DNA of 64,000 nt from positions 1-64,000 of the forward strand of contig JAEEOQ010000111.1 of the NCBI GenBank assembly GCA_016284355.1, in the 5' to 3' direction. A model generated the notes under the pieces. It was not told the origin of the DNA. It did not search any database and saw only the letters and a program-made list of their open reading frames with translations. How positions within the stretch are numbered: the stretch's first letter is position 1; each line of letters opens with the position of its first letter. A program made the translations under genes and the position numbers. Below, piece after piece: positions 17,689-26,667 of the stretch. Source of the DNA: Lachnospiraceae bacterium. GTDB lineage: Bacteria; Bacillota; Clostridia; Lachnospirales; Lachnospiraceae.

Positions 17689-18510
17689 TTATTTTCTGAT
17701 GTGGTCAGGGTCATAAACAAGCCTTGCGGCTCCGTAATTTACGCCTGTTACGGTTCGGCCAAGAAAATTACTTTCCGTTGGCTCTGCTTTACCCTCTAAG
17801 ATAAGGTCGCAGATATGTATAAGGTCGTCGATCACTGTTTTTGGCTGAGAGCATATAAATGGCATGCCTGCATAGCCAACATGACCGTTCCAGTTCTGGT
17901 CAAACTTATCTGATAGCTTTTTAAGCTTTTCAAAACCGGTTTTCATCTCTTCAACTGTTCCCCAAAGTGCCAGAGTGTTTACATTTGCACAGTCGCCGCT
18001 TATAAGGATCCTGTTTTTTTCATCAAGAAGAGCAAGTCCGCCCGGGGTATGTCCTGAAACTGCGATAACGGTTAAGGTTCTGCCCCCAAGGTCAAATACA
18101 TAACCGTCATCCACATTTATCATCTCAGGGAACTTCGTGATCTGTTTTACCATATCAGGGCTATAATCAAACACGTCATAGCCGCCTTGTTTCCCAAGAT
18201 TATCGCAATAATTACGAAGTTCATCGGCGTTTACACTTCTGATCATTTCAAAATCACGCTCATTTGCATAGATCTTATCGAAAGCTCCAACGCCGCCTGC
18301 ATGATCAAGATGACCGTGGGTAAGGAATACGTCGTAAGGCTTATCAGTAAGCCTTTCCACAAGTCCTTTAACATCTGATACACCGCATCCGGTATCCACA
18401 AGAAGCGCGCGCTTTTCCCCTACTACAAGATACATTGCCGCAAGACCAAACTCGTTGATAACAAACGTATCGGGAGCGATCTCGCTGACAAAAGGCATTT
18501 TAATTCCCAT
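17689..18510 (-). CDS. MBL-fold metallo-hydrolase
   Basis: The 273-aa protein carries the metal-binding THGHLDHAGG motif (about 64-73) and the later metal ligands in AVSGHTPGG and ISGDCAN, giving a dinuclear zinc hydrolase of the glyoxalase II/beta-lactamase fold. No signal peptide is present. It may be a thioester or phosphodiester hydrolase; the substrate cannot be read from sequence. It lies downstream of the two-repeat hypothetical gene with a 56-base gap, and the pair is bounded by inverted copies of a REP-like palindrome. Confidence 0.9.
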   Translation of the reverse strand: MGIKMPFVSEIAPDTFVINEFGLAAMYLVVGEKRALLVDTGCGVSDVKGLVERLTDKPYDVFLTHGHLDHAGGVGAFDKIYANERDFEMIRSVNADELRNYCDNLGKQGGYDVFDYSPDMVKQITKFPEMINVDDGYVFDLGGRTLTVIAVSGHTPGGLALLDEKNRILISGDCANVNTLALWGTVEEMKTGFEKLKKLSDKFDQNWNGHVGYAGMPFICSQPKTVIDDLIHICDLILEGKAEPTESNFLGRTVTGVNYGAARLVYDPDHIRK

Positions 18511-18566
18511 TTTTTCTTCTCCTTTTAATCCTTTTTTATTTATTATCTTATTTAATAAACATCCCT

Positions 18567-19268
18567 TTAGCGCCCAAACACATAATAGTCAGGATCACAG
18601 CCACCATAAATGTAGTTGCCCATTCTCCATTCCATAAAAAGATATTCCCTATCGTTGATTGTCTTAATAATATACGGAGCGGCCGTTGATCTGTGTAAAC
18701 TTATAACAAGTCCATTTGTCCACTTATCATTCCATGTATCATCCATATATTCCTGAATGAGCTGTCCATTCGGTTTAAATTCCACTGATTTTAAATAAAA
18801 ATCATTCTTTGAAGCCGATGGAACAAAATCAACTATATTTTCAACATATCCGACGGAATGCCACTTTCCCAGCACTTTTTCATCGTCAATAAAGTCAACA
18901 TCAATATTATCATGTCTTCCTAAAGTTGCTCTGTCATATATTTCGCTGTTTTCCTTTACAAAAACTTCTGTCCTATCATCTTTGCGAAAAAACAAATGAT
19001 CATTCCCGTCTACATTATAAATATCATAAGAATATGTCAGTATTGGAGCATCCCCGCCACGACAGATAGTCAGATAGCCTTTTGTCCAACCTTCGAAAAT
19101 CCAATACGGTTCACCGTTTGGAAGAAAATATATTTCTTTGTAAGGTGCATTTTCAAATATAAGGTTATCTGTGCTTTTTATGTTTTTATCCTCGGAATAA
19201 CCGAGATATTTCCACTTTCCTATGACTCTTTCGTCATTTATAAAATCCATTCCATTAGCAATTTTCAT
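18567..19268 (-). CDS. Hypothetical protein with two copies of a BlaR1-tail-like beta domain
   Basis: The 233-aa protein is made of two related halves: DFINDERVIGKWKYLGYSE (residues ~8-26) recurs as DFIDDEKVLGKWHSVGYVE (~125-143), and each half continues with a KEIYFLPNG/KSVEFKPNG strand, a W.KG/WTNG turn and an F.../YLFMEWR strand. I recall similar units as C-terminal extensions of Firmicute BlaR1-like sensors, from memory only. There is no signal peptide or catalytic motif. It may be a stand-alone ligand-binding or sensory module. The start is preceded by GGGAG and a REP-like element. Confidence 0.6.
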   Translation of the reverse strand: MKIANGMDFINDERVIGKWKYLGYSEDKNIKSTDNLIFENAPYKEIYFLPNGEPYWIFEGWTKGYLTICRGGDAPILTYSYDIYNVDGNDHLFFRKDDRTEVFVKENSEIYDRATLGRHDNIDVDFIDDEKVLGKWHSVGYVENIVDFVPSASKNDFYLKSVEFKPNGQLIQEYMDDTWNDKWTNGLVISLHRSTAAPYIIKTINDREYLFMEWRMGNYIYGGCDPDYYVFGR

Positions 19269-19293
19269 TTTCCGACTCCCACTCTTTATTATA

Positions 19294-19324
19294 AGGGACA
19301 GTTCCCTTTTTAGGAATTGTCCCT
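19294..19324. repeat. REP-like palindrome, family B copy 2
   Basis: AGGGACAGTTCC / GGAATTGTCCCT arms have one mismatch. The reverse complement equals the copy at 17641-17670 except for one extra G, so the two copies form an inverted pair 1.6 kb apart. It lies between the stop of the AAA ATPase gene and the start of the two-repeat gene. Confidence 0.75.
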
Positions 19325-19332
19325 ATGAATAC

Positions 19333-20700
19333 TTAATTATACAAATCTTCTCCTGTATAATAGCTATAACCATCTTCTTGTTTTTCAAAGCCGTTAATCG
19401 AGATAAAACCTAGTTTTCTAATCTTTATCTCGTTAATGTCTTTTATCTGCTCTGCTTCACGATGTATATCATCAAGCTGCATAGGTCCTTTAAAAAACTT
19501 GGCTTCGTAGATTTCGTACTCACCTTTATACTCAAGAGCCACGTCAAACTCACCGCTTTTACGAGCTTTAACATCATCGTAATAATATGTGCCAATATTG
19601 GTAATTCCCTTAAGTTTACCGGCTCTTGCAAGATCGGCAAAGAAGGAACGGCATATGTCTTCAAATCTTCTTGGGATAAAATCCTTTGTCAAAGTGTCAG
19701 CTATCATCTCATTGTAAAAAGTCTGCTCGCCAAGCATCTGCAGAGAGCTCTTATTGTTGTAAACATAAGCATAATAGAAACGAATGAGATTATCATCTAT
19801 CTCATAATACCTCTTTTTTGCGTCATTAGGCTTATTTATAGGTGATACCTGGCGCACTAGTTCTATCGAAGTCAAGGTTTTGAGTTGCTTTGCCAGGTTA
19901 CCGTTATTGCTTGAAAATAGCTTGCTTTCAATATCACTGTATTTTTTCTTGCCATTTCCAATTACGGCAAGTATTCTTTCTGCATTAACAGCGTTTACAT
20001 AGTCTGTAAGAAGCATGTTTGACGCATAAAGATTTACAGGATTATTATCAGAAAGTATTGTTCTGACAATATTTTGCTCGAGGGTTTCGTCTTCACGAAG
20101 TTGATTCAACACAAAAGGAGAACCACCAAAAACGCTGTAAAAGGCCACTTTTTCATAAGGACTTTTTGAAGGATAAAAAGCTGTAGCCTCTTTATAAGTG
20201 AGCTCATGAAGATGAATCACTGTTTCAAAACGTCCATAGAGAGCGTTTCCCTCACTAAGCATATCTTTCATGATGCTGATCTGAGAGCCGGATAGTATCA
20301 GACTGATATTCTTTAGGCGATTATCAATAATATTTTGAAAGTCCGAATCTACGATCTGGCTGTCGGTAAATGTACTAAGATATGGGTACTCATCTATAGC
20401 TACCACGTATCCCCCGGAAAGCGTATTCATAAATGCAAACACGTCCACAAAATTATCAAAGGATGGCAGAAAATCAACTATTTTCTGCTCGGCAAGCATT
20501 TTAGTAAAAGCATCAACATTTTCCTTTATCGTACCTTTTTTACATTCGTAATAAACAAAAGGTTTCTTCTGAGTAGAAAGCGCCTCCTGAATAAGTCTGG
20601 TTTTACCAACACGCCTTTTACCGTATATCAACACAGCATTTCCCGGCTGTTTAAGTGCCTCATTTATTTTATTTAATTCATCTTTTCTAGCGACAAACAT
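19333..20700 (-). CDS. AAA ATPase with C-terminal DUF234/nuclease-like domain
   Basis: About 455 aa. An N-terminal AAA domain has Walker A GKRRVGKTRLI (about 27-37), Walker B VVAIDEYPYL and sensor-like LILSGSQ. A winged-helix region follows, then a C-terminal DUF234-type domain whose GEFDVAL...YEAKFFKG segment resembles a PD-(D/E)xK core (Asp, then Glu-x-Lys). Such STAND-like ATPases are common accessory genes with unknown function and often look horizontally acquired. ATG 20700 is preferred because GTGAGG lies upstream. The gene is more AT-rich than its neighbours. Confidence 0.85.
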   Translation of the reverse strand: MFVARKDELNKINEALKQPGNAVLIYGKRRVGKTRLIQEALSTQKKPFVYYECKKGTIKENVDAFTKMLAEQKIVDFLPSFDNFVDVFAFMNTLSGGYVVAIDEYPYLSTFTDSQIVDSDFQNIIDNRLKNISLILSGSQISIMKDMLSEGNALYGRFETVIHLHELTYKEATAFYPSKSPYEKVAFYSVFGGSPFVLNQLREDETLEQNIVRTILSDNNPVNLYASNMLLTDYVNAVNAERILAVIGNGKKKYSDIESKLFSSNNGNLAKQLKTLTSIELVRQVSPINKPNDAKKRYYEIDDNLIRFYYAYVYNNKSSLQMLGEQTFYNEMIADTLTKDFIPRRFEDICRSFFADLARAGKLKGITNIGTYYYDDVKARKSGEFDVALEYKGEYEIYEAKFFKGPMQLDDIHREAEQIKDINEIKIRKLGFISINGFEKQEDGYSYYTGEDLYN

Positions 20701-20720
20701 TATTACTCGCCTCACTTATA

Positions 20721-20763
20721 TTTTAATGAAAATATTTTCACTGAAATCTGATTCATTAAAATT
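20721..20763. repeat. 43-bp palindromic repeat, copy 1, upstream of the AAA ATPase gene
   Basis: It starts TTTTAATGAA and ends ATTCATTAAAATT, so the ends form an inverted repeat, and the centre holds the palindrome TTTCACTGAAA. It matches copy 2 at 20791-20833 at 37 of 43 positions, offset exactly 70 bp. Position in the promoter region suggests a pair of operators. Confidence 0.7.
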
Positions 20764-20785
20764 ATAGCACAAACATGTTTAGGCG

Positions 20786-21556
20786 TCAATTTTTAATGAA
20801 TTCATTTTCACTGAAATTAAATTCATTAAAATTGCCATCTGCATCCACTTTTAGCATAAGATCGGCCTTCTTTGAGTGCTCCGCGCAAAGCCTTACATTG
20901 TACATGTCGGAGAAATCCACAAAGGCTGCGGCACTTTCCTTTTCGTGTCCGCTCGCAATACGTCTTGTGACAAGCCTATCCCTAAGCATATCTTCATTTG
21001 CACTGATACTGATGGTGTAATCTGCATAATCAGAAAGCTCTTTCCACCCTTCTGTATCTAAAAGAAGGTAGTTTCCCTCAAGAAGAACAATTTCAGAATC
21101 TACAGTTATGGCATTTTCCACAGGATTATGGAGTAGCCTATCGTATGCCGGCCAACCGCAGGTTTTATCATTCAAAACAATCTTTATGGCATTTTCAAGC
21201 TTCTCAAGATCAAAAGTCTCGGGAGTCCCTTTTACCTCAACCATAGAGACTTCTTTACCTTCTCTGATAAGAGAATGGGTCTGAAGATATTCCTGCCTTC
21301 TGTGAAATCCGTCCATTCCGATAGCCTGCAGATTTTCAAACTCAGCTCTTTTCTTTGAAAGATGCTCAAGGAAGCTTGCAAGGGTGCTTTTCCCTGCTCC
21401 CGGAGGGGCAGCTAGAAAGACAAGGACTCTCCTGCCCTTTTCTTTGTGTATCTCAGTAAGTTTTTTAAGAAGCGGCTCAAAAATACCTGTTATCTCATCA
21501 TCAGAGTACTTGGCATTTATATCTATGCCATTAATGTTAACCTGAAATTCAGTCAT
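20786..21556 (-). CDS. P-loop nucleoside/sugar kinase (uridine-kinase/phosphoribulokinase type)
   Basis: The 256-aa protein has Walker A AAPPGAGKSTL (about residues 49-59), the GMDGFHRR motif with the acceptor-site Asp, and a CGWPAYDRLLHNP segment like the PRK/uridine kinase superfamily (KGWPAFDRxxHDP). EIVLLEGNYLLL is the Walker B-like strand. Start ATG 21556 follows AAGGGAAAA. The last 13 or so residues (FNEFNFSENEFIKN) are encoded by copy 2 of a 43-bp palindromic repeat, so the native C-terminus may have been replaced. Substrate is unknown; fructose- or nucleoside-like. Confidence 0.82.
   Translation of the reverse strand: MTEFQVNINGIDINAKYSDDEITGIFEPLLKKLTEIHKEKGRRVLVFLAAPPGAGKSTLASFLEHLSKKRAEFENLQAIGMDGFHRRQEYLQTHSLIREGKEVSMVEVKGTPETFDLEKLENAIKIVLNDKTCGWPAYDRLLHNPVENAITVDSEIVLLEGNYLLLDTEGWKELSDYADYTISISANEDMLRDRLVTRRIASGHEKESAAAFVDFSDMYNVRLCAEHSKKADLMLKVDADGNFNEFNFSENEFIKN
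20791..20833. repeat. 43-bp palindromic repeat, copy 2, within the end of the kinase gene
   Basis: Second copy of the repeat at 20721-20763 (six differences), with perfect TTTTAATGAATT/AATTCATTAAAA-like ends and the same TTTCACTGAAA centre. It encodes the C-terminus of the kinase on the minus strand. Confidence 0.7.
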
Positions 21557-21582
21557 TATACTTTTTCCCTTTCGTATCAACA

Positions 21583-21608
21583 AAGAACCAACCCTGTGGT
21601 TGGCTCTT
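21583..21608 (-). terminator. Terminator after the FtsX-type permease gene
   Basis: On the minus strand AAGAGCCAACC / GGTTGGTTCTT with an ACAG loop, followed by a short T-rich tract. It separates the exporter genes from the kinase gene downstream. Confidence 0.65.
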
Positions 21609-21616
21609 CGTCCTAT

Positions 21617-24250
21617 TTATCCGATTTCACGAATTCTTTCCACAACACTTGCCTTAGAGAGTCCCTTGTATGAGATCAGTGGAACCAATACACCGAGTAA
21701 TGTCATAATCGGTATAAAAATCAGTACCGGCGTGATAGAAAAATGATCAGAATAAAACCAAAAGATACTGTTCGCTATTCCATTTTCTGCCGGTATAAAA
21801 AGCAGAGAAAGGATGAGCGCTAAAAAGCCTGATCCAACCGTATATATCATGCCCTCGATTATGAGCATCTCTTTAACCTGTTTTCCGGTCATCCCTATTG
21901 CTTGCAGAACTGCGATTTCATTCTTTCGTGCTATAATACCGGCCATAACAGTATTAATAAAGTTCAAGACTCCAACAAATCCAATAATCAGGCAAAGTAC
22001 TCCACCTAAAAGTGTAAACATTTTCTTAAAATCCTCAAACTCAGAGCGTTTAACAGCTTTACTCTCATAAGTGATGCCGGAATCCTCTTCACTTAATCTA
22101 TGCAAATAGCTTTCTGCCTTTTCTTCTGCATCAATGGACTCTGTATCAAAGGCATAGAACACAGGCACAACATTTTCTCCAAAATTTTCTTTCAGATTAG
22201 CTGAGCCGGCAATAACATTATATCCTAATGAAGTCATTCTAAGACTGATATCATCCGGAACATTAACATAAGCACATACGGTGTATTCATACTCGGTCAA
22301 CCCGGAATATGTTCCTGCCAAGAACTCCGGATGTTCATATGTAGAATCTGACGCCATCTCACCGGTTCTTGTATCAATATACTCTACAGAGGCTGCCTCT
22401 GCAATTGTAATCTTATCACCGATTTTCGGTAAGTTTTCATCAAGAGGGTATTCTCCATTTTCATCCTTGTATGCTATCAATGCGATGTATCGGTTGCTTC
22501 GATCTTTAAGAAGCGAAGCGTCTCCTTCATATACATCCAGCTTATCTATAAGGTAATCATCCATTCCCTCCATAAAACAATCCATATAAAACATTCCGTC
22601 TTCGCTGCCAACATAAGAAATTGCCTCAGCCTGAGTATCCCGGTATGCTCTATATCTTTCTTCACCTACTTTCATAAGTGGAATACCGCCAACTTCATAT
22701 GCAATTCCACCTTTAGCGGAATCGATATTTTCTTTTATGAGATAGATTTCATCTTCACTAATTGAATTTTGACCGACTCCCTGGAACTTAAAATACGGAT
22801 ACTTGCCAACAATAAAATCTATAGACATTGATTTTTCAAGCCATTTTTCAGAATCAAAACCTCCTACAAACATATTAACAGTATTTAAGATAACTAGCGA
22901 AAAAGTCAAGGAAGTAAACACAAGTATAATTTTCTTGCGGTTTCTTTCTGTATTGGCAAAAGCCATCTGCGCAACACGAGCACCTCTTGTATTCTTTTTG
23001 GATTTTCTGCCATCCATGCCATCATTAAATCTTAATGCCTCTATTGGAGATACTTTTCCGGCCATGCTCCCCGGCTTACTTACAGACATTAAAACAGTGA
23101 TTATTTCGAATAATGCTGCCAAAATAAAAATAACCGGGGATGAACTGATTGAAAACGAATTTTTTGACATGGTCGTAGTTTCCATAACAGTAGGAACAAG
23201 TACTGATCCAAGCAAAAATCCCAGAAGCAAGCCTATAGGAATTCCCACAATGCATAGCGCTAATGCTTGTAATCTTATAATTCTCTTAACTTGCTTTTGT
23301 GTGGTTCCTATGGTTTTAAGTAATCCATAGAAGCGAATGTCATTAGCCACGGAAATTTGGAAAACATTGTATATTATCAAATAACCCGTAAAAATAACAA
23401 GAAGCAAAAATACGCCCAGCGGAATTGCTGTTTCCAGCATTTCATCGTCATCCATACTTACCCCGGTATATCCGTGATTTACACCTATTCTTATGCTATC
23501 TTCAGTACTTTCTTCTCCATAAGTGAATCCACTGTCTTCAACAGCCTTAATCATCTTATTCCATGCGTTAACAGAAGATGAGAGCATTACATCTAAGTCA
23601 GTACTGATGGGTTTAAAACCCATTTTTTCAATAATTTGCGAAAACTCTACGGCATATTCTTTAGATACATTAATATAATGAGCCGGACTAAGGGTATCAA
23701 AATCCCAGAAGCCTACTAAGGTAAATGTATCGGTATATTTACTGTCTTCATCTGTATTTCCGATAATATCAAATGTGAGTTCTATGTTCTCACCTATCAC
23801 CGGCTCATATCCAAGAAGCCTAAGAGCTTCTTTATCCATCACCACTTCATTTTTTTTAGCAGGCATATGACCTTCTTCAAGCTCAATGAATGACCACTTG
23901 GCTGTGTTGTCATCCATGAAACTGATCTCTGCAGATTGATTTCGAAAAGAATCGTCTGCAATCACACCAAGAACCATCCGTTCGCCATATGCTTTAATAT
24001 TTTTATGCTTAATCAGTTTTTCCTCCTGAGCAGCTGTGACATTCTTGAATGTTCCATGCATATATCCTCCAAGCTGTCTAAAACTACTGTTCTCATACGA
24101 AGCATTGATTGATAACATAATAGTAAACAATGAAGTAAACAACACCGCTGTAAGTACAATAGCAAATATAGTTATCATATTTCTTCGTCTGTTAGAGAAA
24201 AGAAGTCTGCTTGCCATTCTGAATATGCATTTTCTGTTATTAACCTTCAT
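21617..24250 (-). CDS. ABC exporter permease with FtsX/MacB domains
   Basis: The 877-aa protein has an N-terminal helix (RRNMITIFAIVLTAVLFTSL), a large extracytoplasmic domain, then a helix bundle (~290-420), a second long extracellular domain, and a C-terminal FtsX bundle (MFTLLGGVLCLIIGFVGVL; MLIIEGMIYTVGSGFLAL). Two FtsX modules in one chain are typical of antimicrobial-peptide or lipid exporters such as BceB/YxdM-like proteins. Start ATG 24250 has GGAG upstream and lies 7 bases past the ATPase stop; longer frames overlap the ATPase. A nearby two-component system supports a peptide-sensing detoxification role. Confidence 0.88.
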   Translation of the reverse strand: MKVNNRKCIFRMASRLLFSNRRRNMITIFAIVLTAVLFTSLFTIMLSINASYENSSFRQLGGYMHGTFKNVTAAQEEKLIKHKNIKAYGERMVLGVIADDSFRNQSAEISFMDDNTAKWSFIELEEGHMPAKKNEVVMDKEALRLLGYEPVIGENIELTFDIIGNTDEDSKYTDTFTLVGFWDFDTLSPAHYINVSKEYAVEFSQIIEKMGFKPISTDLDVMLSSSVNAWNKMIKAVEDSGFTYGEESTEDSIRIGVNHGYTGVSMDDDEMLETAIPLGVFLLLVIFTGYLIIYNVFQISVANDIRFYGLLKTIGTTQKQVKRIIRLQALALCIVGIPIGLLLGFLLGSVLVPTVMETTTMSKNSFSISSSPVIFILAALFEIITVLMSVSKPGSMAGKVSPIEALRFNDGMDGRKSKKNTRGARVAQMAFANTERNRKKIILVFTSLTFSLVILNTVNMFVGGFDSEKWLEKSMSIDFIVGKYPYFKFQGVGQNSISEDEIYLIKENIDSAKGGIAYEVGGIPLMKVGEERYRAYRDTQAEAISYVGSEDGMFYMDCFMEGMDDYLIDKLDVYEGDASLLKDRSNRYIALIAYKDENGEYPLDENLPKIGDKITIAEAASVEYIDTRTGEMASDSTYEHPEFLAGTYSGLTEYEYTVCAYVNVPDDISLRMTSLGYNVIAGSANLKENFGENVVPVFYAFDTESIDAEEKAESYLHRLSEEDSGITYESKAVKRSEFEDFKKMFTLLGGVLCLIIGFVGVLNFINTVMAGIIARKNEIAVLQAIGMTGKQVKEMLIIEGMIYTVGSGFLALILSLLFIPAENGIANSIFWFYSDHFSITPVLIFIPIMTLLGVLVPLISYKGLSKASVVERIREIG

Positions 24251-24257
24251 AGACACA

Positions 24258-24938
24258 TCATCTCCTTTCAGACTCAGACACGATATGTCCATCTTCAATT
24301 CTGATGATGCGGTCGGCAAGTTGAGCAATTTCGTCATTATGCGTGATCATAACAATAGTTTGCCCATACTTATCCGCAGAAACTTTTAAGAGACTTAAAA
24401 CATCCTGTCCTGTTTTAGAATCAAGATTACCGGTTGGCTCATCAGCAAGTATAATTGATGGTCTAAATGCAAGTGCTCTGGCAATAGCAACGCGCTGTTG
24501 CTGTCCACCGGAAAGCTGATTGGGTAATACTTCCTTTTTTGATGACAGCATCAAGGTATCAATTATTTCTTCAACATACTCTTTATCAACCTTTTCGCCA
24601 TCAAGTTCCAACGGAAGTACAATATTCTCATACACATTTAGCACCGGAACAAGATTGAATGCCTGAAAAACAAAGCCAATTTTTCTTCTGCGGAATATTG
24701 TCAATTCATCATCTTTAAGGTTAAAAATAGGAATATTATCTACTACTACCTCTCCTGATGTTGGTCTATCCAAGCCTCCGAGCATATGAAGGAGAGTGGA
24801 TTTACCACTACCGGATGTCCCGACAATCGCTAAAAATTCGCCTTTTTCTACTTCAAGATTTACTCCTGCAAGAGCATGGACACCGTTTTCCCCTTGCCCA
24901 TATACTTTTACCAAGTCTTTTGCTGCTAAAATACTCAT
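24258..24938 (-). CDS. ABC exporter ATP-binding protein (MacB/BceA type)
   Basis: The 226-aa ATPase has Walker [12 protein letters not shown] (about 36-46), the Q-loop [10 protein letters not shown], signature LSGGQQQR, Walker [12 protein letters not shown] and H-loop MITHNDE. The EPTGNLD form marks the MacB/LolD/BceA group. It partners with the large FtsX-type permease gene directly downstream. A hairpin terminator lies only 14 bases before its start, between it and the sensor kinase gene. Confidence 0.92.
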   Translation of the reverse strand: MSILAAKDLVKVYGQGENGVHALAGVNLEVEKGEFLAIVGTSGSGKSTLLHMLGGLDRPTSGEVVVDNIPIFNLKDDELTIFRRRKIGFVFQAFNLVPVLNVYENIVLPLELDGEKVDKEYVEEIIDTLMLSSKKEVLPNQLSGGQQQRVAIARALAFRPSIILADEPTGNLDSKTGQDVLSLLKVSADKYGQTIVMITHNDEIAQLADRIIRIEDGHIVSESERR

Positions 24939-24951
24939 ATTTTATCCTCGC

Positions 24952-24991
24952 TTATAATAAAAAGTGTGTAGACTTTTCCCTTCTACACACT
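24952..24991 (-). terminator. Terminator or attenuator between histidine kinase and ABC exporter genes
   Basis: The stem AGTGTGTAGA / TCTACACACT is followed by TTTTTATTATAA. The exporter ATG is about 14 bases further on, too close for a separate promoter, so a promoter upstream of the hairpin must be read through, or the hairpin limits read-through from the two-component genes. Confidence 0.75.
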
Positions 24992-25066
24992 GATTATCTC
25001 ACTCAAATCTTTCCAGATTCTTTCATAATTTCCATGAATTCTTACAGTTTTGAAAGATTTACATCC

Positions 25067-25966
25067 CTATCGTTTTAGATAAACAAGGAATTCAGATCCT
25101 TCGCCGGGCACTGACCTAACCTTAATATATCCGCCCTCTTTAGAAATAATCTCACGGGCCAAATACAAACCTATGCCAACACCTTCTTTTTCCCGAGAAG
25201 ACTGGAGCCGTCCGAACCGTGCAAAAATCTTTGGAATATCCTCCTCTGCGATGCCGATACCTGTATCCTTAATACTGATACATGCAAACATTTCTGTAGG
25301 TTTGAGCGTTATAGATATGCTGCCTTTTTCAGTATATTTTATGGCATTGTCAACAATATTACTCAGAGCTTCTAACGTCCATTTATAGTCAAAAGAGGCA
25401 ACTACATCCTCTTTTGTAACCACAAAAGATAGTCCCTTTGACTCTGCCTTCTTGCGCATAGAAGAATCCACTTCCATAATAAGCCTTCTGACATTATCGT
25501 TTTTAGCTTCAATAGTTAGGATCCCATTTTCGAGCCTTGAAAGCTTCACAAGTGCATCTATTAGAAATCGAAGTTTTTCCGCTTCTTTACCAATCACTTC
25601 TAAGCTTTCCCTCTGATCATCCGATAATTCTGTTTCTCGCAAAAGTTCGCTATGGAGAAGAAGGTTTGTAATCGGTGTTTTCGTCTGATGCGATATATCT
25701 GCGATGAGAGTTTTTATCTTATCCCTGTCTTTACGAACATTTTCTGCAGAAAGAACAGAGGACTGAAGATAATCTGCTAATTTAGATTCTATTTTAGACT
25801 CCCTATCTTCTGAAAATTGCCCTTCATGGAATTTTCCCCTGACAGCATCTGCCAGCATTTTTTCGATGTGATCCAAGACTTTTTTATTCTTATGGCTGTT
25901 ATAAACTGAAAATGCTATAGCAATTATCGTAACGAGACCGGCAAGTGTCAGCAATAATTCATTCAT
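25067..25966 (-). CDS. Sensor histidine kinase
   Basis: The 299-aa kinase has a single N-terminal helix (residues 4-22), a short linker, the H-box DISHQTKTPITNLL near residues 92-105 (phospho-accepting His), the N-box EALSNIVDNAIKY, and G-boxes DTGIGI and GVGIGLYLA. With no sensory loop it belongs to the small intramembrane-sensing type that often pairs with FtsX-type exporters. It overlaps the response regulator gene by 8 bases and lies upstream of the exporter genes. Confidence 0.92.
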   Translation of the reverse strand: MNELLLTLAGLVTIIAIAFSVYNSHKNKKVLDHIEKMLADAVRGKFHEGQFSEDRESKIESKLADYLQSSVLSAENVRKDRDKIKTLIADISHQTKTPITNLLLHSELLRETELSDDQRESLEVIGKEAEKLRFLIDALVKLSRLENGILTIEAKNDNVRRLIMEVDSSMRKKAESKGLSFVVTKEDVVASFDYKWTLEALSNIVDNAIKYTEKGSISITLKPTEMFACISIKDTGIGIAEEDIPKIFARFGRLQSSREKEGVGIGLYLAREIISKEGGYIKVRSVPGEGSEFLVYLKR

Positions 25967-26645
25967 TATTCTTTACCCACATATATCCAAGTCCATAGAC
26001 TGTTTTGATATAATCCTTAGCATGTAGTTTATCACGAAGCCGCTTTATCGCTACAGAGAGCGCGTTTTCATCAACAAATTCAGCCCCATCCGTCCAAAGT
26101 CTATCTATAAGATCATCCCTCGAAAGCGTGACACCCTGATTATATATGAGTAATTTTAAAAGACGTTGTTCTGTCTTGCTCAAAGAGATTTCTTCTCCAT
26201 TAACCATAAAGATCATACGCTCAAAGTCAAAAGAAAAATCCCCGATGGTAACTTCGTTCTCACCTGAGAGTAGCTCTCTTTTTCGTAGCTGAGTATTAAC
26301 GCGTGCCCTTAACACGCTTAATGAAAAAGGCTTTGTAACATAATCATCCGCTCCCAGTTCAAGCCCTTTTACTACATCAGCATCCGTGTCATTAGCAGAT
26401 AAGAGGATTATGGGATATGATAACTTCTTATCTCGAATCTCTTTGACAAGATCTAGTCCATTTCCGTCCGGGAGATTGATATCCAGTAATATCAATGCCG
26501 GACTTGTTAAAAAGATCTGTTCCCTGGCGCCCCTTAGGTTTTCGCAAGAAACAATGCTTCTAGATTCATCTTTTAATGCCTTGCATAATCCGGCACAAAG
26601 ATCTTTGTCATCCTCGACAATAACTATTTGAGAATTCTTTTGCAT
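25959..26645 (-). CDS. OmpR/PhoB-family response regulator
   Basis: The 228-aa regulator has a receiver domain (acidic pair VEDDKD near residues 8-13, phospho-Asp in LILLDINLPDG, Lys in YVTKPF) and a C-terminal winged helix (ENALSVAIKRLRDKL; TVYGLGYMW). ATG 26645 is preferred since GTAAGGATG lies upstream and the protein then starts MQKNSQIVIVEDD; a longer frame overlaps the neighbouring gene. It is the partner of the downstream kinase and likely controls the exporter operon. Confidence 0.93.
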   Translation of the reverse strand: MQKNSQIVIVEDDKDLCAGLCKALKDESRSIVSCENLRGAREQIFLTSPALILLDINLPDGNGLDLVKEIRDKKLSYPIILLSANDTDADVVKGLELGADDYVTKPFSLSVLRARVNTQLRKRELLSGENEVTIGDFSFDFERMIFMVNGEEISLSKTEQRLLKLLIYNQGVTLSRDDLIDRLWTDGAEFVDENALSVAIKRLRDKLHAKDYIKTVYGLGYMWVKNNE

Positions 26646-26667
26646 AAAAAACATCCTTACATTATTT

